Shown piece after piece: positions 11,968-22,651 of a stretch of DNA of 64,000 nt. A program made the translations under genes and the position numbers. The notes beneath the pieces were generated by a model. It made no database searches. It was not told the origin of the DNA and saw only the letters and a list, made by a program, of their open reading frames with translations. The DNA is from Kalaharituber pfeilii (Eukaryota > Ascomycota > Pezizomycetes > Pezizales > Pezizaceae): assembly GCA_015179045.1 (NCBI GenBank), contig WHUZ01000044.1, forward strand, positions 434,001 to 498,000, given 5' to 3'. Each line of letters begins with the position of its first letter. Positions within the stretch are counted from its first letter, which is position 1.

Positions 11968-13066
11968 ATGGATCTGGTGGCTGGAACTCATGTGGACAAC
12001 GTTTATCAGCACATGAACGATGACAGTAGTCATTTGACTGCCCACTTCAGGGAAGGGGAAGTGATAAATCCGTTCAGTTTCAACTCGTGAGTATCATTTA
12101 ACCGATAGATAGAAATATTCTAACAGCGATTCTACAGCCCGTCCGGCATCGATTCATTAGAACTGCAAAACAACCTGTCCACCTCACGATCTTTTCACAA
12201 CGAATATATACTAGAAGGTCAACGCTATTTCTCACGCGAATATTTAGGCAACAGTGGCACTGATGGCATAAACACTTCCTACCCCGATGGACATGCCAAT
12301 TGGAATGCAGGTACAATTGCGCAAAGCCATCTGCCCAATATTGATATTGCCATCGTCGATAATGCCAGTGCTGTTCTGGATCTTTCTAAGCCCAATATCG
12401 AAGCCTTCCAATACCAGAATCATTCCTTGAACCTTTGCATGTGGGAGGCCTGGAGCCTGGGCCAAAGCACAAAGGCTTACGATACAAGCGTCACACCCAA
12501 TTTACCACCGGTTGCGGCAAGCATTGTTCCTGATGCTGGTTCTGTACCGGCGCACAACCGCAGTAATCCAGTGTTGTCCTCGTCCCGTGCGAACCACTCA
12601 GTGACTCATCTTCTCACTGAAGGTGGACTAAAAGGTGTAAATGAAGCCAGTGGAAATACTGAAAAGGGCAAAGAAGTTAACAGACGCAGGAAGCAAACAG
12701 AGGTCTGTGACTGGGACGACGATATCACTACCAATGGGCATGTTTCCGTTTCCCCAAAGAGAGCTGTAAGTTGAAACGTATTTCTATCAAAATACGTTCC
12801 TAACTAAGTACTTCCATGATTTCTTTTCAATATGCATTCACTGACCATTCTTAATTTGATAACTGCAGAAGATCACCAGTGGTAAGGCATCCCAATCCGA
12901 TTCCACACGGAGCGTCGAGGAACCTCAAATACGTCGCTGCACCCCTTTGGTGCACAACTTCATACCAGCTGCCATTCCAGCACACTATCGTGTAGAGTTC
13001 GCGGCAGTTGAGACTGTCTGCACGCCTACCCATTTACTCCCTGAAAGGTCAAAAGTATGTCTGTGA
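11968..13066 (+). CDS. Unrecognised multicopy family gene, copy A (314 aa)
   Basis: Three exons: 11968-12086, 12138-12765 and 12869-13066. Donors are GTGAGT and GTAAGT; acceptors are TACAG and CTGCAG. The frame is open throughout. The start MDLVAGTHVDNVYQHMNDD is matched by copies B and C, and the ATG lies in the same CCATGG context in all three. Exon 2 has conserved patches (RSFHNEYI, NTSYPDGHANWNAGT, LSKPNIEAFQYQNHSLN, AYDTSVTPN) and ends in a basic PKRA. Exon 3 carries the family signature YTPLV..FIPAPIPA.YRVEF.AVETVC in the form CTPLVHNFIPAAIPAHYRVE. No signal peptide or membrane segment is evident. I cannot assign a function. The last exon is followed by a tandem copy of itself. Reading through the GTATGT after PERSK gives a stop at 13066; alternatively GTATGT is a donor for a further tiny exon. 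Confidence 0.7.
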
Positions 13067-13285
13067 CACTTAGCAATACTGTCAATAGAAAATGCTGACT
13101 GAAGTGTAGCGTCGTTACACTCCTTTGGTAGGCAACTTCATACCAGCTCCCATTCCAGCACACTATCGTGTGGAGTTCGCGGTAGTTGAGACTGTCTGCA
13201 CGCCTACCCATCTACGCCCTCAAAGGCCAAAAGTATGTCTGTGACACTTAGCACTACTGTCAATAGAAAAGCTGACTAGTGTAGC
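12932..13285 (+). repeat. Tandem duplication of the terminal exon (178-bp unit)
   Basis: Two near-identical units start at 12932 (CGTCGCTGCACCCC) and 13110 (CGTCGTTACACTCC). Each encodes the family signature up to VCTPTHL...VCL. Unit 2 (LVGNFIPAPIPAHYRVEF) is closer than unit 1 to the sequence of copies B and C, so unit 2 may preserve the older form. Confidence 0.85.
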
Positions 13286-13391
13286 GAGCTTCCCATTGGA
13301 GGGGATAATGGCAGCTTGTTAGACAAGCGTGGTGGGATAGCGCAAGAATGTGCATATTCTGACGGACCTTTTGGTTGGCAAGATCGGTTAT

Positions 13392-13438
13392 TTTTTTTTT
13401 TGTCATTACACGCGTGCCGCCCTAAGGGCTATGGGGAG
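13392..13438 (-). mobile_element. Type-1 tail insertion (47 nt)
   Basis: Poly(T), then the inverse type-1 hairpin, flanked by the perfect 12-bp repeat AAGATCGGTTAT (13380-13391 and 13439-13450). Confidence 0.92.
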
Positions 13439-13581
13439 AAGATCGGTTATTGTAGTAATATTGGCCTTGTTGTTTGCATCATTTTTTCTTTTTTTCCATG
13501 TCATTACACGTATACCGCCCTGGAGCTAGTTACCACCAGTCGACGAGGCGATATATGCTTTTCGCCGCATTCAGGCCCATT

Positions 13582-13637
13582 TTTTTTTTTTTTTTTTATT
13601 TCATTAATCGCATGCCGCCCTATGGGCTATGGCGATG
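13582..13637 (-). mobile_element. Type-1 tail insertion (56 nt)
   Basis: Poly(T) plus the inverse type-1 hairpin, flanked by the perfect 13-bp repeat ATTCAGGCCCATT (13569-13581 and 13638-13650). Between this and the previous insertion, at about 13484-13520, lies a third, decayed tail (CATGTCATTACACGTATACC). Confidence 0.92.
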
Positions 13638-13701
13638 ATTCAGGCCCATTGTACATGCTCGTGTCTCTTTTTTAATGTCATTACAAAGCTGTCATATTGG
13701 A

Positions 13702-14058
13702 TTTTTTTTTTTTTTTTTGAATCACGTAACCCCGCATACAGGCTACCATCCTATGGCAGGAGCCCATATACCCGGGTCAGGTTAAAGCATCTACCTGTTC
13801 TCCGTACACATTTTGGGTATCTGAGGTATCATACCCTCCGGGGCCCCTCAGTTAGCCCGAATCGAGGCTGGTGAACATTCCTCGACCGGGTTGCCTTCTA
13901 CACTGAATCTACACCCTCCTGCCTCCACCCATTCTCCTCTAAGTCCTCCCAGCATTGCCAGGTGACTTGCACCCCATCCTTATCCTTCCTCTGGGGCCAC
14001 AACAGCTCAGCACACAGGAACACCACGTGGCCAGTACTCCACATCTCTCCACAGGTGC
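13702..14058 (-). mobile_element. 5'-truncated LINE ORF2 3' end, type-2 tail
   Basis: Poly(T), inverse type-2b tail, a short 3'UTR and then the decayed Cys/His knuckle of ORF2 on the minus strand (CGEMWSTGHVVFLCAELLWP, then VTWQCWEDLEENGWRQEGV). It closely matches the 3' region at 17234-17467. It ends abruptly at about 14058 against an ORF1 fragment in the other orientation. Confidence 0.75.
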
Positions 14059-14200
14059 ATTGCATGCAATTGCTCTGAGGAAGAATTTAGGCAATGTCCG
14101 CAATTGGCTGCAAGTCGAAAACAAGAAGTTAGCACGGATCACGAGGATTCGATGGTTGAGAAAAAAGGAAAAGCTCGTAGATGAGGTGAAAAAGTGTTGA
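14059..14200 (+). pseudogene. LINE ORF1 C-terminal fragment fused to an ORF2 fragment
   Basis: The plus strand reads AIALRKNLGNVRNWLQVENK then RIRWLRKKEKLVDEVKKC, the conserved ORF1 C-terminal block seen in the ORF1-only elements. It abuts a reversed ORF2 fragment at about 14058, so this is a chimeric junction (template switch or deletion). Confidence 0.7.
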
Positions 14201-14373
14201 TGTGCTTAATTATACATCATCATATGCTCATGATCATATATACCAAGTTTGGTGCTGATATGAGAATTGTAGCAGAAGTGCTGACTGAAAATATTTAGCG
14301 ATAGCAGCAATTCAGTAGTAATAGAAGTAGGCAGGTATTTTTTTTTTTAACATCACGTAACCCCGCTTGCAGC

Positions 14374-15409
14374 TGTTCTGGCCCACCGACGAACATTTCC
14401 GGTTCGCGAACCGGCCAGCCGATTCGCGAACTGGCCGGCCCCGTGAAAAACATATGGTGTTTTTCACGGGGCCAGCCCAGCCACGAACACCTGGCCCAGC
14501 GGCGAACCTGAATGTCCCTCGATGTACCTATATGTAATATATATACTCGCTTATGATTTAATGTAATAGTGATCTATCATACAGCTAACTAAGCAATTTC
14601 CACAGTCTCCTATCCCCCTATGCAGTCATCTATATACAAACAATAGTACTATATACATCACTGTTCTCATTCTGCTGGTTAGTACATTGACCAGTATTGC
14701 TTTTATTACAAGAATAAGAACATTTAACCTTTTGACGTATGCATGTACAACGAAGAGAAGAACAGGTACCTAGACAAGAACATGAAATTTTGTCTTTGAC
14801 AAGTTTTATCATGATGAGGTTGCTTAAAGTGGGTACTTGGCACTTGCAGGGAACTTATTATCTACTGTTTCTGGTAATACAACCACCAAAATTTTCATTC
14901 TTGGCATCAACGCAATCCCTGTTACTGCCATAATATAATACCGTGGCGGAGGATTCCGGATATCTCTACCTATGAAGAAAATTTCGCTTAGAGTAAGAAG
15001 AATACTAGAAGCATATTTAGTAATTTTCTTCTGGTGTCTCGGTTAACAATAATTTAGTTATGATTACAAATTGGTATTCTTAACTACAGTAGTCTAGAAG
15101 CGTAGTGAATTATTAATTAAACTCTCTGTGTTATCTTCTAGTATGTGGGTAAGAAGTAGCAACTTGTCAGTGGCAATAGGGCTGTGCTAGCACACAGTAA
15201 CTGGCTTATCAATTAACGCTGGTAGCAGAATGTTTCTCTATACTCAATCACTGGTAGTATGTAGAGGTACCTAGTGGTACTTGGACTAAACCAGTGTTCG
15301 TCGGTGGGCTGGCCCATTCGCGAATCAGCCAGCCCACCGACGAATTGGCCGATTCGCGAATGGGCCTGGCCGATTCGCGAACCGCAATGTTCGTCGGTAG
15401 GCCAGAACA
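14374..15409 (-). mobile_element. DNA transposon relic with CXC-like Cys cluster
   Basis: Terminal inverted repeats of about 40 bp start TGTTCTGGCCCACCGACGAA on the left; the right end is the inverse of TGTTCTGGCCTACCGACGAA. CAGC flanks both sides (14370-14373 and 15410-15413), a possible 4-bp TSD. The minus strand (14630-14812) encodes a 60-aa frame with the Cys spacing CSC-x3-C-x4-CTC-x6-C-x3-C ending in GQCTNQ. This spacing resembles the CXC-type zinc cluster found in several transposase and integrase families. The remaining internal sequence does not give an intact transposase. Confidence 0.8.
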
Positions 15410-15423
15410 CAGCTATTCGCCAT

Positions 15424-15991
15424 TTTTTTTTTTTTTTTTTTTTTTTTAATCACATAACCCCGCTTGTAGCACTTGGCCATGGCAGGGTCCCTGGGCAAGC
15501 CCTCATAGCCCGGAGACAGGCTAAACTAACTCTCTACGTACATGGCCCCCACGCGCCGTCGCCCCCGCTCTCCTAGCTTCTAGAACTTGACCCCAGCGAA
15601 GAAATTCTCCAAAACGTCATACTCCTCCCCATTCTCCGCCTTTCTCTTCCAATTCTTTTCCATGTCGCCCCACCTCTCAAAGCCTTCTGGACGGTTCTTC
15701 TGGTTTCTGCATCGGAAAGCGAGGTGCTCCCCGGTTTGCACCTCCCCGCACCTGCACTTATCCGACTCAGCCGCCCCTATCCTCTTCAACCACACTGCAC
15801 ACCTCCCTCTCTCCAGGCGCAAGGCAGTGAAATTGGATACTGCTATCCTATTCCACTCCATGACCTTTCCTCCTCCAAAGCCCTCCACTTCTCTCTTCTC
15901 CTTCCTCCACGCCTTCACCCTCTGGCGCACCCCACTTCCGGTGGCCACCTCCTTCCCCTGCATCACCGTCCCCTTCTTCGCCCACTCATCC
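15424..15991 (-). mobile_element. 5'-truncated LINE ORF2 C-terminus, type-2 tail
   Basis: Minus-strand insertion flanked by the 14-bp repeat CAGCTATTCGCCAT (15410-15423 and 15992-16005). It encodes the ORF2 C-terminal region, including RIAVSNFTALRLERGRCAV, the knuckle DKCRCGEVQTGEHLAFRC and the end FAGVKF. The knuckle (C-x-C-x7-H-x4-C) is the usual one after the RNase H domain in this LINE group. Confidence 0.88.
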
Positions 15992-16311
15992 CAGCTATTC
16001 GCCATGGCAGGGCTGGCCAAAGGAGGGGAGGGTTCTTACAACTTAAAGTATATAGTGAAGATTTATTATTGGGAGTTCTAAAGCTTTATGTAATAATTGA
16101 GAGTATATGAAATAGTATATTACTATCTATATTTTGTAGATATAGTATAGTAGTATAGTATACTTATAGTTTGATACACTAGATATATAAGATTCTATAA
16201 TAGAGTAAATTAATCTAGAATCAGAGGTAATAAGTTTGGTACTAATATACATCTTGTAAGAGTAGTAAGTGAAAATGTTTAGAATGAATAGTAGTTCGGA
16301 CGGCATGGCAT

Positions 16312-16651
16312 TAGTGAGCGGCACGAGCCGAGCCAGCTCGAGCTCAAACGAGCCAAGATCATGCTAGTGTTTTTCTTGACAGCTCGCTAAAATGCTTAGC
16401 CAGTGCAAGGTTTCATAAACTGTAAATACCTAATATAGTAAGAATTAGAGACTTGGAGCTCATTCTGACCTACCAACAACTTCGAAATGCACAATTTAGC
16501 TGATATTAGTGAGAAAGATGAAAATTTAGCTTAGTTTAGTTTAGTTTGTCAATCTTATGTATATAATCAATCCAGGCTCGAGCTCACTTACTCACGAGCT
16601 GGCTCGAGCTCACCCTCCAGCTCGGCTCGAGCTAGCTCGTGCCGCTCACTA
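16312..16651. mobile_element. hAT-type MITE, copy 2
   Basis: A 340-bp element with the same ends as 137-439 (TAGTGAGCGGCACGAGCC ... GCTCGTGCCGCTCACTA) and a perfect 8-bp TSD CATGGCAT (16304-16311 and 16652-16659). It is the most complete MITE copy in the window. Confidence 0.95.
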
Positions 16652-16728
16652 CATGGCATCCAGGCATATCGATGGCATGGTGAGTGCGTATACACACGAC
16701 GCGCACGGCTCATGCTAACTTCTTGAAT

Positions 16729-16792
16729 GTCCTGCCATGGCGAAGAGCCGCATGCGGGGTCATGTGACAAAAAAAAAAAAAAAAAAAAAAAT
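16729..16792 (+). mobile_element. Type-2 tail insertion (64 nt)
   Basis: Begins GTCCTGCCATGGCGAAGAGC, ends in poly(A) and is flanked by TTCTTGAAT (16720-16728 and 16793-16801). Confidence 0.9.
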
Positions 16793-17080
16793 TTCTTGAA
16801 TATTACAGTTCAACCGGTTTCCGGTTCCGGTATATATAGCGAGATCTGGTATAGCAAGGGTAGACTGTATCTATTGTATTGGTCGCACACAACATAATAC
16901 CAATGCGAGTACTGATATGAAAAAAAAAAACCAAAATAAAAAACATAATACCAAGAGGTAAAAAGGGTATTACATAAGGAATGTATATATTTTATTCCAT
17001 TTTTAATTAGCCATTTTCCTTTTTTGGCTAGATCACTATATACTATACTATATTTGGTAATTAGTAAAGGTTGACAATTA

Positions 17081-17594
17081 TTTTATTTTTTTTTTTTTTT
17101 ATTCACGGAACCCCGCATACAGGCTACCAGCCTATGGCAGGGACCCATATACCCGGGCCAGGTTTGAGACAACTAACTACGGAATCTACATACACCCTTG
17201 AGCACCCAGTGCCCTCCGTCCCCCGGTCCCCGGCTACCCCAGATCGAGGCAGGCAAACCAGTACTCGACCGGGTCACCTTCCACGCCTTCTTGCTTCCAC
17301 CCTTTCTCCTCTAGGTCCTCCCAGGACTGCCAGGTGACATGTGCCCCGTTTTTGTTCTTCCTCTGGGGCCGCACCAGTTCTGTGCATCTGAACACCACAT
17401 GCTCAGCACTCCATGCCTCACCACATGTGCATTGTACCTCCTCGCCACTGACCATCCTCCTCCACATAGCTCCGCCTTTTCCAGTTTGCAGCCATGTGTA
17501 ATTTGTGAGTGCTCTCCTGCCCCACTTTACGAATTTGCCCTTCCCAAACCCTGCACGCTCCCTCTCCTCTTACAAGGCGGCATGCGAGTAATGA

Positions 17595-17636
<42 letters not shown>

Positions 17637-18245
17637 CTCCTCTTTTCTTTTTCGAACTAACTCTTGACGCAGCCCACCCTCAGTGGCCTGCCCATCATAC
17701 CTCATGCCCTTGGCCCCCTCTTTAGCCAACTCATCCGCCTTCCCATTGCCTTCTATCCCCACGTGGGCCTTGACCCATGCCAGCTTCACTGCATCTGCCT
17801 TCCTTAGCCTCCGCCGCCTCTCTGCAATCAGCTCTATCACCCGCGCTAGGTCTGCGGTTCTTGCCTTGCCAGTTTTTCCTGCTTTCTGGACTGCACTGAT
17901 AGCTGCCTGAGAGTCTGCGAGTAGTAGTACTTTTGCACTGCCATCAACTGCTTCAAGGGCACCCCTCATTCCTGAGACCTCACCGTCCCACACAGTTGCC
18001 TTTGTGCCTACCCACCGGGACCCCTCTGACTCACCTGCTACCACCTGCCTCCAGCACCATCCGCCACCAACACCGCCTTCCTCACTGCGGCTGCCATCTG
18101 TAAAAATAGCCACCGAGTCACCCTTAGCCTCATTGATGGCCTTTTCCCATTTGGCTGGGGCGTCTTCCTTGCACAGCTTGAGGTCAATGACCTCAATGCC
18201 TGTCTGTGGTAGGTGTACACAATTATGACCCCTCTCCATATACAG
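17081..18245 (-). mobile_element. LINE ORF2 fragment: RNase H plus knuckle
   Basis: The minus strand has the type-2b tail and poly(A) at its 3' end. Upstream it encodes the Cys/His knuckle (VQCTCGEAWSAEHVVFRC), and before that an RNase H domain with all four acidic positions visible: TDGS, the E of WDGEVSGMRGAL, LLADSQAAIS, and the D of WVKAHVGIEGNGKADELAKE. RNase H and knuckle are separated by a short tail insertion at 17572-17631 that shifts the frame, so this copy is dead. The 5' end near 18245 is a truncation. Confidence 0.88.
17572..17631 (+). mobile_element. Truncated type-1 tail insertion inside ORF2
   Basis: The insertion is ACAAGGCGGCATGCGAGTAA, a few more bases, then about 43 A. 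It is flanked by the perfect 13-bp repeat TCCCTCTCCTCTT (17559-17571 and 17632-17644). The same insertion at the same position is present in the LINE copy at 38458-39247. Confidence 0.92.
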
Positions 18246-19505
18246 TAAAACTCCAGATCTTTAACTTTATAAAACACTATAACAAAAAATCAAATAAATA
18301 GATATCACTTTGTAACCTCATCCTTCATTGTCTGATCTATTATATAACAATGCAAAACTAGTTTTATCCATTTATTTTAGTTGCACTTTAGAGTGTTGAA
18401 CTTGGGATGCAATTTACTTCCCGTACAGATGCCCCCAACCATATGATTGATCAGCGACCCTTAAAAACCCCGGAGCTTCCCTACCACTGCTGTATCCCTG
18501 CTAGTCAACTATTGGGTCTGGAGCAGGGAACTGGGTGCATGTGTAGCTGCGCCGAATTAAGTGAAGTCCATGATCGACAACGGTTCCTTCCGCTTTTCCC
18601 CGGTGGCCCTTTGCAAAGCGGAACCTCTGGAGCTTATGCACAAGGTTCTTTTGGCGCCCTAGAGCGTCGACACCGTTGTTTGGAAGTTCCTCGGGTTTCT
18701 TCCGAAAGGGTCTCTAATTGATATAATTTTCGAGGCGACTTCCTCGGTTTCCTGAAAGATTGAACAAGGATCCCATGTCGCCCCTTGTCAACGTATGCTG
18801 CGAACGGTAGGTAAATCTCGCTGAATGAAATGCACGGTTACCGTAAGAACAGTAACAAATACGCCCGGTCAATTTTCCACGTCGTTAATGAAACCCCTCC
18901 TTTACAAACTTACGAGGATTAGGAAACTCTACATTGGGCGCCACAATAAGTATTAGTGTATCTAGGTTATCATATATTATTTATATGGAGGTACCTGGCA
19001 ATTCCTGTCTGGTCCGGTATTCTTAGTACGTCCGGCATACTAGTAGCAAGAGGGTTTTGTACGGGAACAGAATGCAGCAGCCTGAGAGCATCTGGTATAG
19101 CAAGGGCAATAAATGAAATTGAAAAATTGACATCGCGCTTGCTGGGAAGACCGCAATACTTATCCTGGGCTTAATTACATAAGTAATAAATACCATCTAC
19201 CCAACCAAGGAAAGTTCCGCGTGAATCCCTCGGAATACCCAAGCTTTTGAGTATTTCCTGAATAATTGATTAAGATAATGTGTATCAATCTGGAAGCGAC
19301 GTGTAGCGGATAGTAACCAACTGATCTATTAAAGCGCGTGCAATCTCAGATCACAATTATCCGTGTAAGTTAATTCTCCTACTATTTAATCACCATTTGC
19401 GGTATATTACAGTTGGTTTATGTACAATAGAATAATATCTATCATGGTACTCGAGTATAGGTGCGTTAACCAATGCCAACGACGCGCTCCTGTATCAGAC
19501 AGTAT
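18246..19505. other. Mostly unassigned; decayed duplicate at about 19090-19350
   Basis: No gene is supported. Segment 19090-19350 (GACATCGCGCTTGC, GGAAAGTTCCGCGTGAATCC, GTATCAATCTGGAAGC) matches about 45240-45470 with many changes. It is therefore a decayed relative of the left part of the copy A/B duplication. Confidence 0.55.
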
Positions 19506-19510
19506 TTGTT

Positions 19511-19930
19511 ACTATTTTTTTTTTTTTTTTTTAATATCATTACTCGTATGCCGCCCTTCGGGCTATGACGAGGTTTAGTTACATGATAGATGTGAGAGAA
19601 GAGAAGTAGAATAGGGAAAAGATAAGATAAAATATGAGAGAGTACGGTTTGCAGCGCCCTTATTATGCACCCTTATTCCTCGATCCAATTGAGCAACTCC
19701 AATAGGGGGTCCTTGTCCTTGTCCTTCAGTGGCCTTGTCAAATCCGCCATTCCACTTACTAGATCAGATACCTGGATGGCGTGTTGATCACATCCGTGCA
19801 GTTTCACATTCATGCCATAAATAGTCTTCCGTCTAGTCTTCTTAGTCGCAAGGCTCCAGCTGGGATTCATGCAACACGGGATCTATCCTGTAGAAAATGC
19901 GGAAGGAAATGAGGAACGTGACAAAAAAAG
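19511..19930 (-). mobile_element. LINE ORF2 C-terminal fragment, type-1 tail
   Basis: Poly(T) and inverse type-1 hairpin at 19515-19575, then a minus-strand frame ending KDPLLELLNWIEE. That end matches the C-terminal ORF2 ends elsewhere (PLQGLMEMMEEDRG at 49160-49347, AEVLDWAAS at 43724). The 5' boundary is uncertain. Confidence 0.7.
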
Positions 19931-20192
19931 AATGTGGGGTAAGAGCTCCAGAAGATCTAATCGAAAATCTTATCTCCGCTCCATGCTAGCCGCTTTTGTA
20001 TCCGGGCTGGGAAGTTAGGAGGTGGATTTAGTTAGCTTGGCGCAACGTGCAACTCAACTGATTATGAGGGCTTACTCACTCTTTAGCGTCATCCCTTCTA
20101 GCTGGCATTTTTCTTATTGATGTCGACTTTTGGAAGTGCTTGCCTTTTGTGTCGACCTGCATCTTTTAAATCCCAGGAGAAGCAACCGCTTG

Positions 20193-20590
20193 TATTTTTT
20201 TTTTTTTTTTTTTATCTCATTACTCGCATACCGCCCTATGGGCTATGGCGAGATTAGGTACATAGGAGACTAAAGGAAATAAGCCCCTCCCACCACCGGT
20301 GCTCTGAAAAGGGTAATTAACGAAATAAACTGCTCGGAAAAGATTTCACCGCCCCGCCCATTCTAGCATCGTGACCAACGGATCTCTGCCATCCTCCTCC
20401 AACGTTGGTTGCCTCACCGCCTCCTGGCCTCCAGGCCACTTCTGTCTCCAGACTCTGCATTCTCCCCAGACATGCTCCACCGTCTCTTCCCCTTCTCTGC
20501 CTAACCGGTACTCTGGGCTCTCCGCCTTTCCCTGTCGAAGGTGCGACAGACCTGATATCTCATGTTGTATGTTGCAAGCTAATGTTTAAA
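20193..20590 (-). mobile_element. LINE ORF2 C-terminal fragment, type-1 tail
   Basis: Inverse type-1 tail behind poly(T). The minus strand reads EETVEHVWGECRVWRQKWPG and then DPLVTMLEWAGR before the stop, that is, the knuckle H-x4-C end and the usual ORF2 terminus. The 5' boundary is uncertain. Confidence 0.72.
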
Positions 20591-20947
20591 AAAAATAAGT
20601 TCGCGATCCAAAGTATTTCGCAAATAGTTGATCAACCTTAAGCGTGGAGAAAGATAGATGATCGGGTGTTCTGGAAGCTGTGTCAAAGTATACCTCCTCA
20701 GGCCCAGGAAAGTAACTGAAGCAATTTTCATTTCTTTGTGCAGAAAGGAAGAACAAATTTGTTGGGGTTTGTATGCACAAGCTCACTGTTGGATAATGGA
20801 TCAATTCCCGTCTAGATGCTTTTAGAGCCTGTAGAATTCTGATCATGTAATATCTTTGATAAGCAACAGAGTTGAATCCTCTAGACCCTTATCATGCAAG
20901 TAAAGGGAGCAGGCCCCACCTGGAGGGCCGTCAAAGAAACAGGTTTT

Positions 20948-21022
20948 CCCTGCCATAGGCTGATAACCTCTATGCGGGGACATGTGATCGAAAACAAAAA
21001 ACAAAAAACAAGAAAAAAAGGC
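20948..21022 (+). mobile_element. Type-2b tail insertion (75 nt)
   Basis: Starts CCCTGCCATAGGCTGATAAC, ends in an A-rich tail with interspersed C and G, and is flanked by AAACAGGTTTT / AAACAAGTTTT (20937-20947 and 21023-21033). The mismatch and the impure A tail suggest an older insertion. Confidence 0.82.
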
Positions 21023-21691
21023 AAACAAGTTTTACTGGTACTTGTGAAGGTAAGTTCCAAAGTATGGACGGTTTCTTTCGTACTAATTGATTAAATACTC
21101 CTTTTGAAAGCAGAAGCACAGCACACCCCGGGAAATATCTAAGCTTGACTCTAGTTCGGGACAGGGAATATGTCGATAGCTGAGCTCTTTTTCCCAAAAT
21201 TGGCTTTACTTTGAGCATGTATGTACTGGTTGTTCGGAATAGTAATTTGGAGATTTTTGTTTCTTCGATTACACCTCGCATACAACTGTTTGCCATGGTA
21301 TCGCATAGTTCGGAAATAAACCCCCAAACAAGTGGTTTATCGCTTTAGAGCCACTACCACCACGTTTGATGTTAATCGACATATAAGAGCTGCCCTGGGA
21401 CACTAAGTCTCAAGAAACAGCAGTTGAGTTTTTCTGACAAGCACTAGATAGCCGTCAGGTATCAATGTTTCTAACAATCGAAAGGCTGTACTCTGGGGTG
21501 CGTAAGTTTCTGCTGGTGGATAAGAATGCATGACTGGATAAATGCAAGCATTGAATAGGCACAAATGATACAAATCTATAGTTGATGAATTTGAATATCC
21601 TCTATTTTGTATAGTTATTATAAATCATGATACTTCAGTAGTAGTGTACTATAACTGCTTCTCTAATTTATCGTTTATTGTTTATTCAACT

Positions 21692-22275
21692 GAATATTTT
21701 TTTTTTCTTTTTTAATATCAGTGATCGCGTGCCGCCCTAGGGGCTAAGGCGATTTAGTTACATAGGAGATAGATTATGGAATAGAAAATAGGAAATAATG
21801 AAAGTAATAATTACGGTGATATTGTAACTCTCCCATCCCCGGTTTACCGTTCCATCCATTCCATCAGGCCCCTGATCGGGTCCCCGACCCCTTCGCCTTT
21901 TTTCGGTGGCCTGAGCAGCGCGTCCCTCCCCCCGGGCTATTGTGTCTTCCATACACGGCGCCTGTCCAAGGCGTGGGTCGTGGTTTCCTTCTCTTCTCCG
22001 CACCATCTGCATTCCGATCCGTCGGTCCTTCCCAGTCTGTATTGCCACTGCTGGAGTCACTTGCCCCCCAGTAGGCCCGTCAGTGTCGCCACCCCGTGTC
22101 CCAGTCTTTGTAGTGGCCTGTAATTCATGCCTAGCCTGTTTCTCTCCTCCGCTCTCCAGCCTCTGGCCGGCTGCCGCATGCCTGCCTCCGTGATCATCTC
22201 GTTTTGGCTGCTTTATCGTCAACTGAATATATGGGTACCCTTCCCCTCTTTCAAAATAAGTTTTGGAATGCTCTA
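21692..22275 (-). mobile_element. LINE ORF2 C-terminal fragment, type-1 tail
   Basis: Inverse type-1 tail at 21692-21755. On the minus strand, with frameshifts, it encodes SECRWCGEEKETTTHALDRR and ends near LMEWMERTGDG. This parallels the knuckle ECRWCGKALENYRHISRECE of the 43-kb copy. Confidence 0.7.
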
Positions 22276-22651
22276 CCAAATAATAAAGCAGGAATACGGA
22301 CCCTAGTTTTATTCCAAAGCAGGGGTTTCAATTTCACATAAACCCTAAGCGGAAGGCACCCAATGTAGTACAAAATGCCTTGCAACCCAACGCATATGTT
22401 GTCAAAGGACCCAACGTGATCAAACATGTTTGAACAGTCACCCCCAGGGGATAACAGATAACGGCACGACCGATAATCACTGAACTTGGAAAACTGATGA
22501 TCTGGGAACTAGAACAGCTCAAGGTTTCGCCGCTTGTAGTCCAATATTATTTAATACATCACTCGCCAGCAGCTCTTCGGCATGACGAGCTCCCTTTGGC
22601 CCCCTATGATACCCTGAGCGCATTTTTCTTTTAAAGAAAAACTATTATTAC

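Larger units (their letters stand above)
10245..13380 (+). repeat. Segmental duplication, copy A locus
   Basis: The region is collinear with about 45190-48905. Shared blocks include GTAGATAATGCATGCGGA versus GAGATAATACATGCGGAT, CATCCTTCACTT-type blocks upstream of the gene, CACAACATCCGGACTCA-type sequence at about 11565 and 46305, the gene itself, and a downstream segment with TGGGATAG. The extra length of the B copy is explained mainly by an LTR and tail insertions. A shorter, decayed relative of its left part lies at about 19090-19350. Confidence 0.65.
14338..16020 (-). mobile_element. Type-2 tail split by two later insertions
   Basis: Reading CACGTAACCCCGCTTGCAG (to 14373), then CTATTCGCCA (15414-15423), then TGGCAGGG (from about 16005) restores one inverse type-2 tail behind the poly(T) at 14338. 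It has been interrupted first by a DNA transposon (14374-15409) and then by a LINE (15424-15991). Confidence 0.75.

Noticed and set aside
12851..13211. Minus-strand frames MGRRADSLN... in and beside copy A, and the plus-strand one at 53174
   Set aside because: They are antisense shadows of the conserved terminal exon; repetition comes from the exon duplication.
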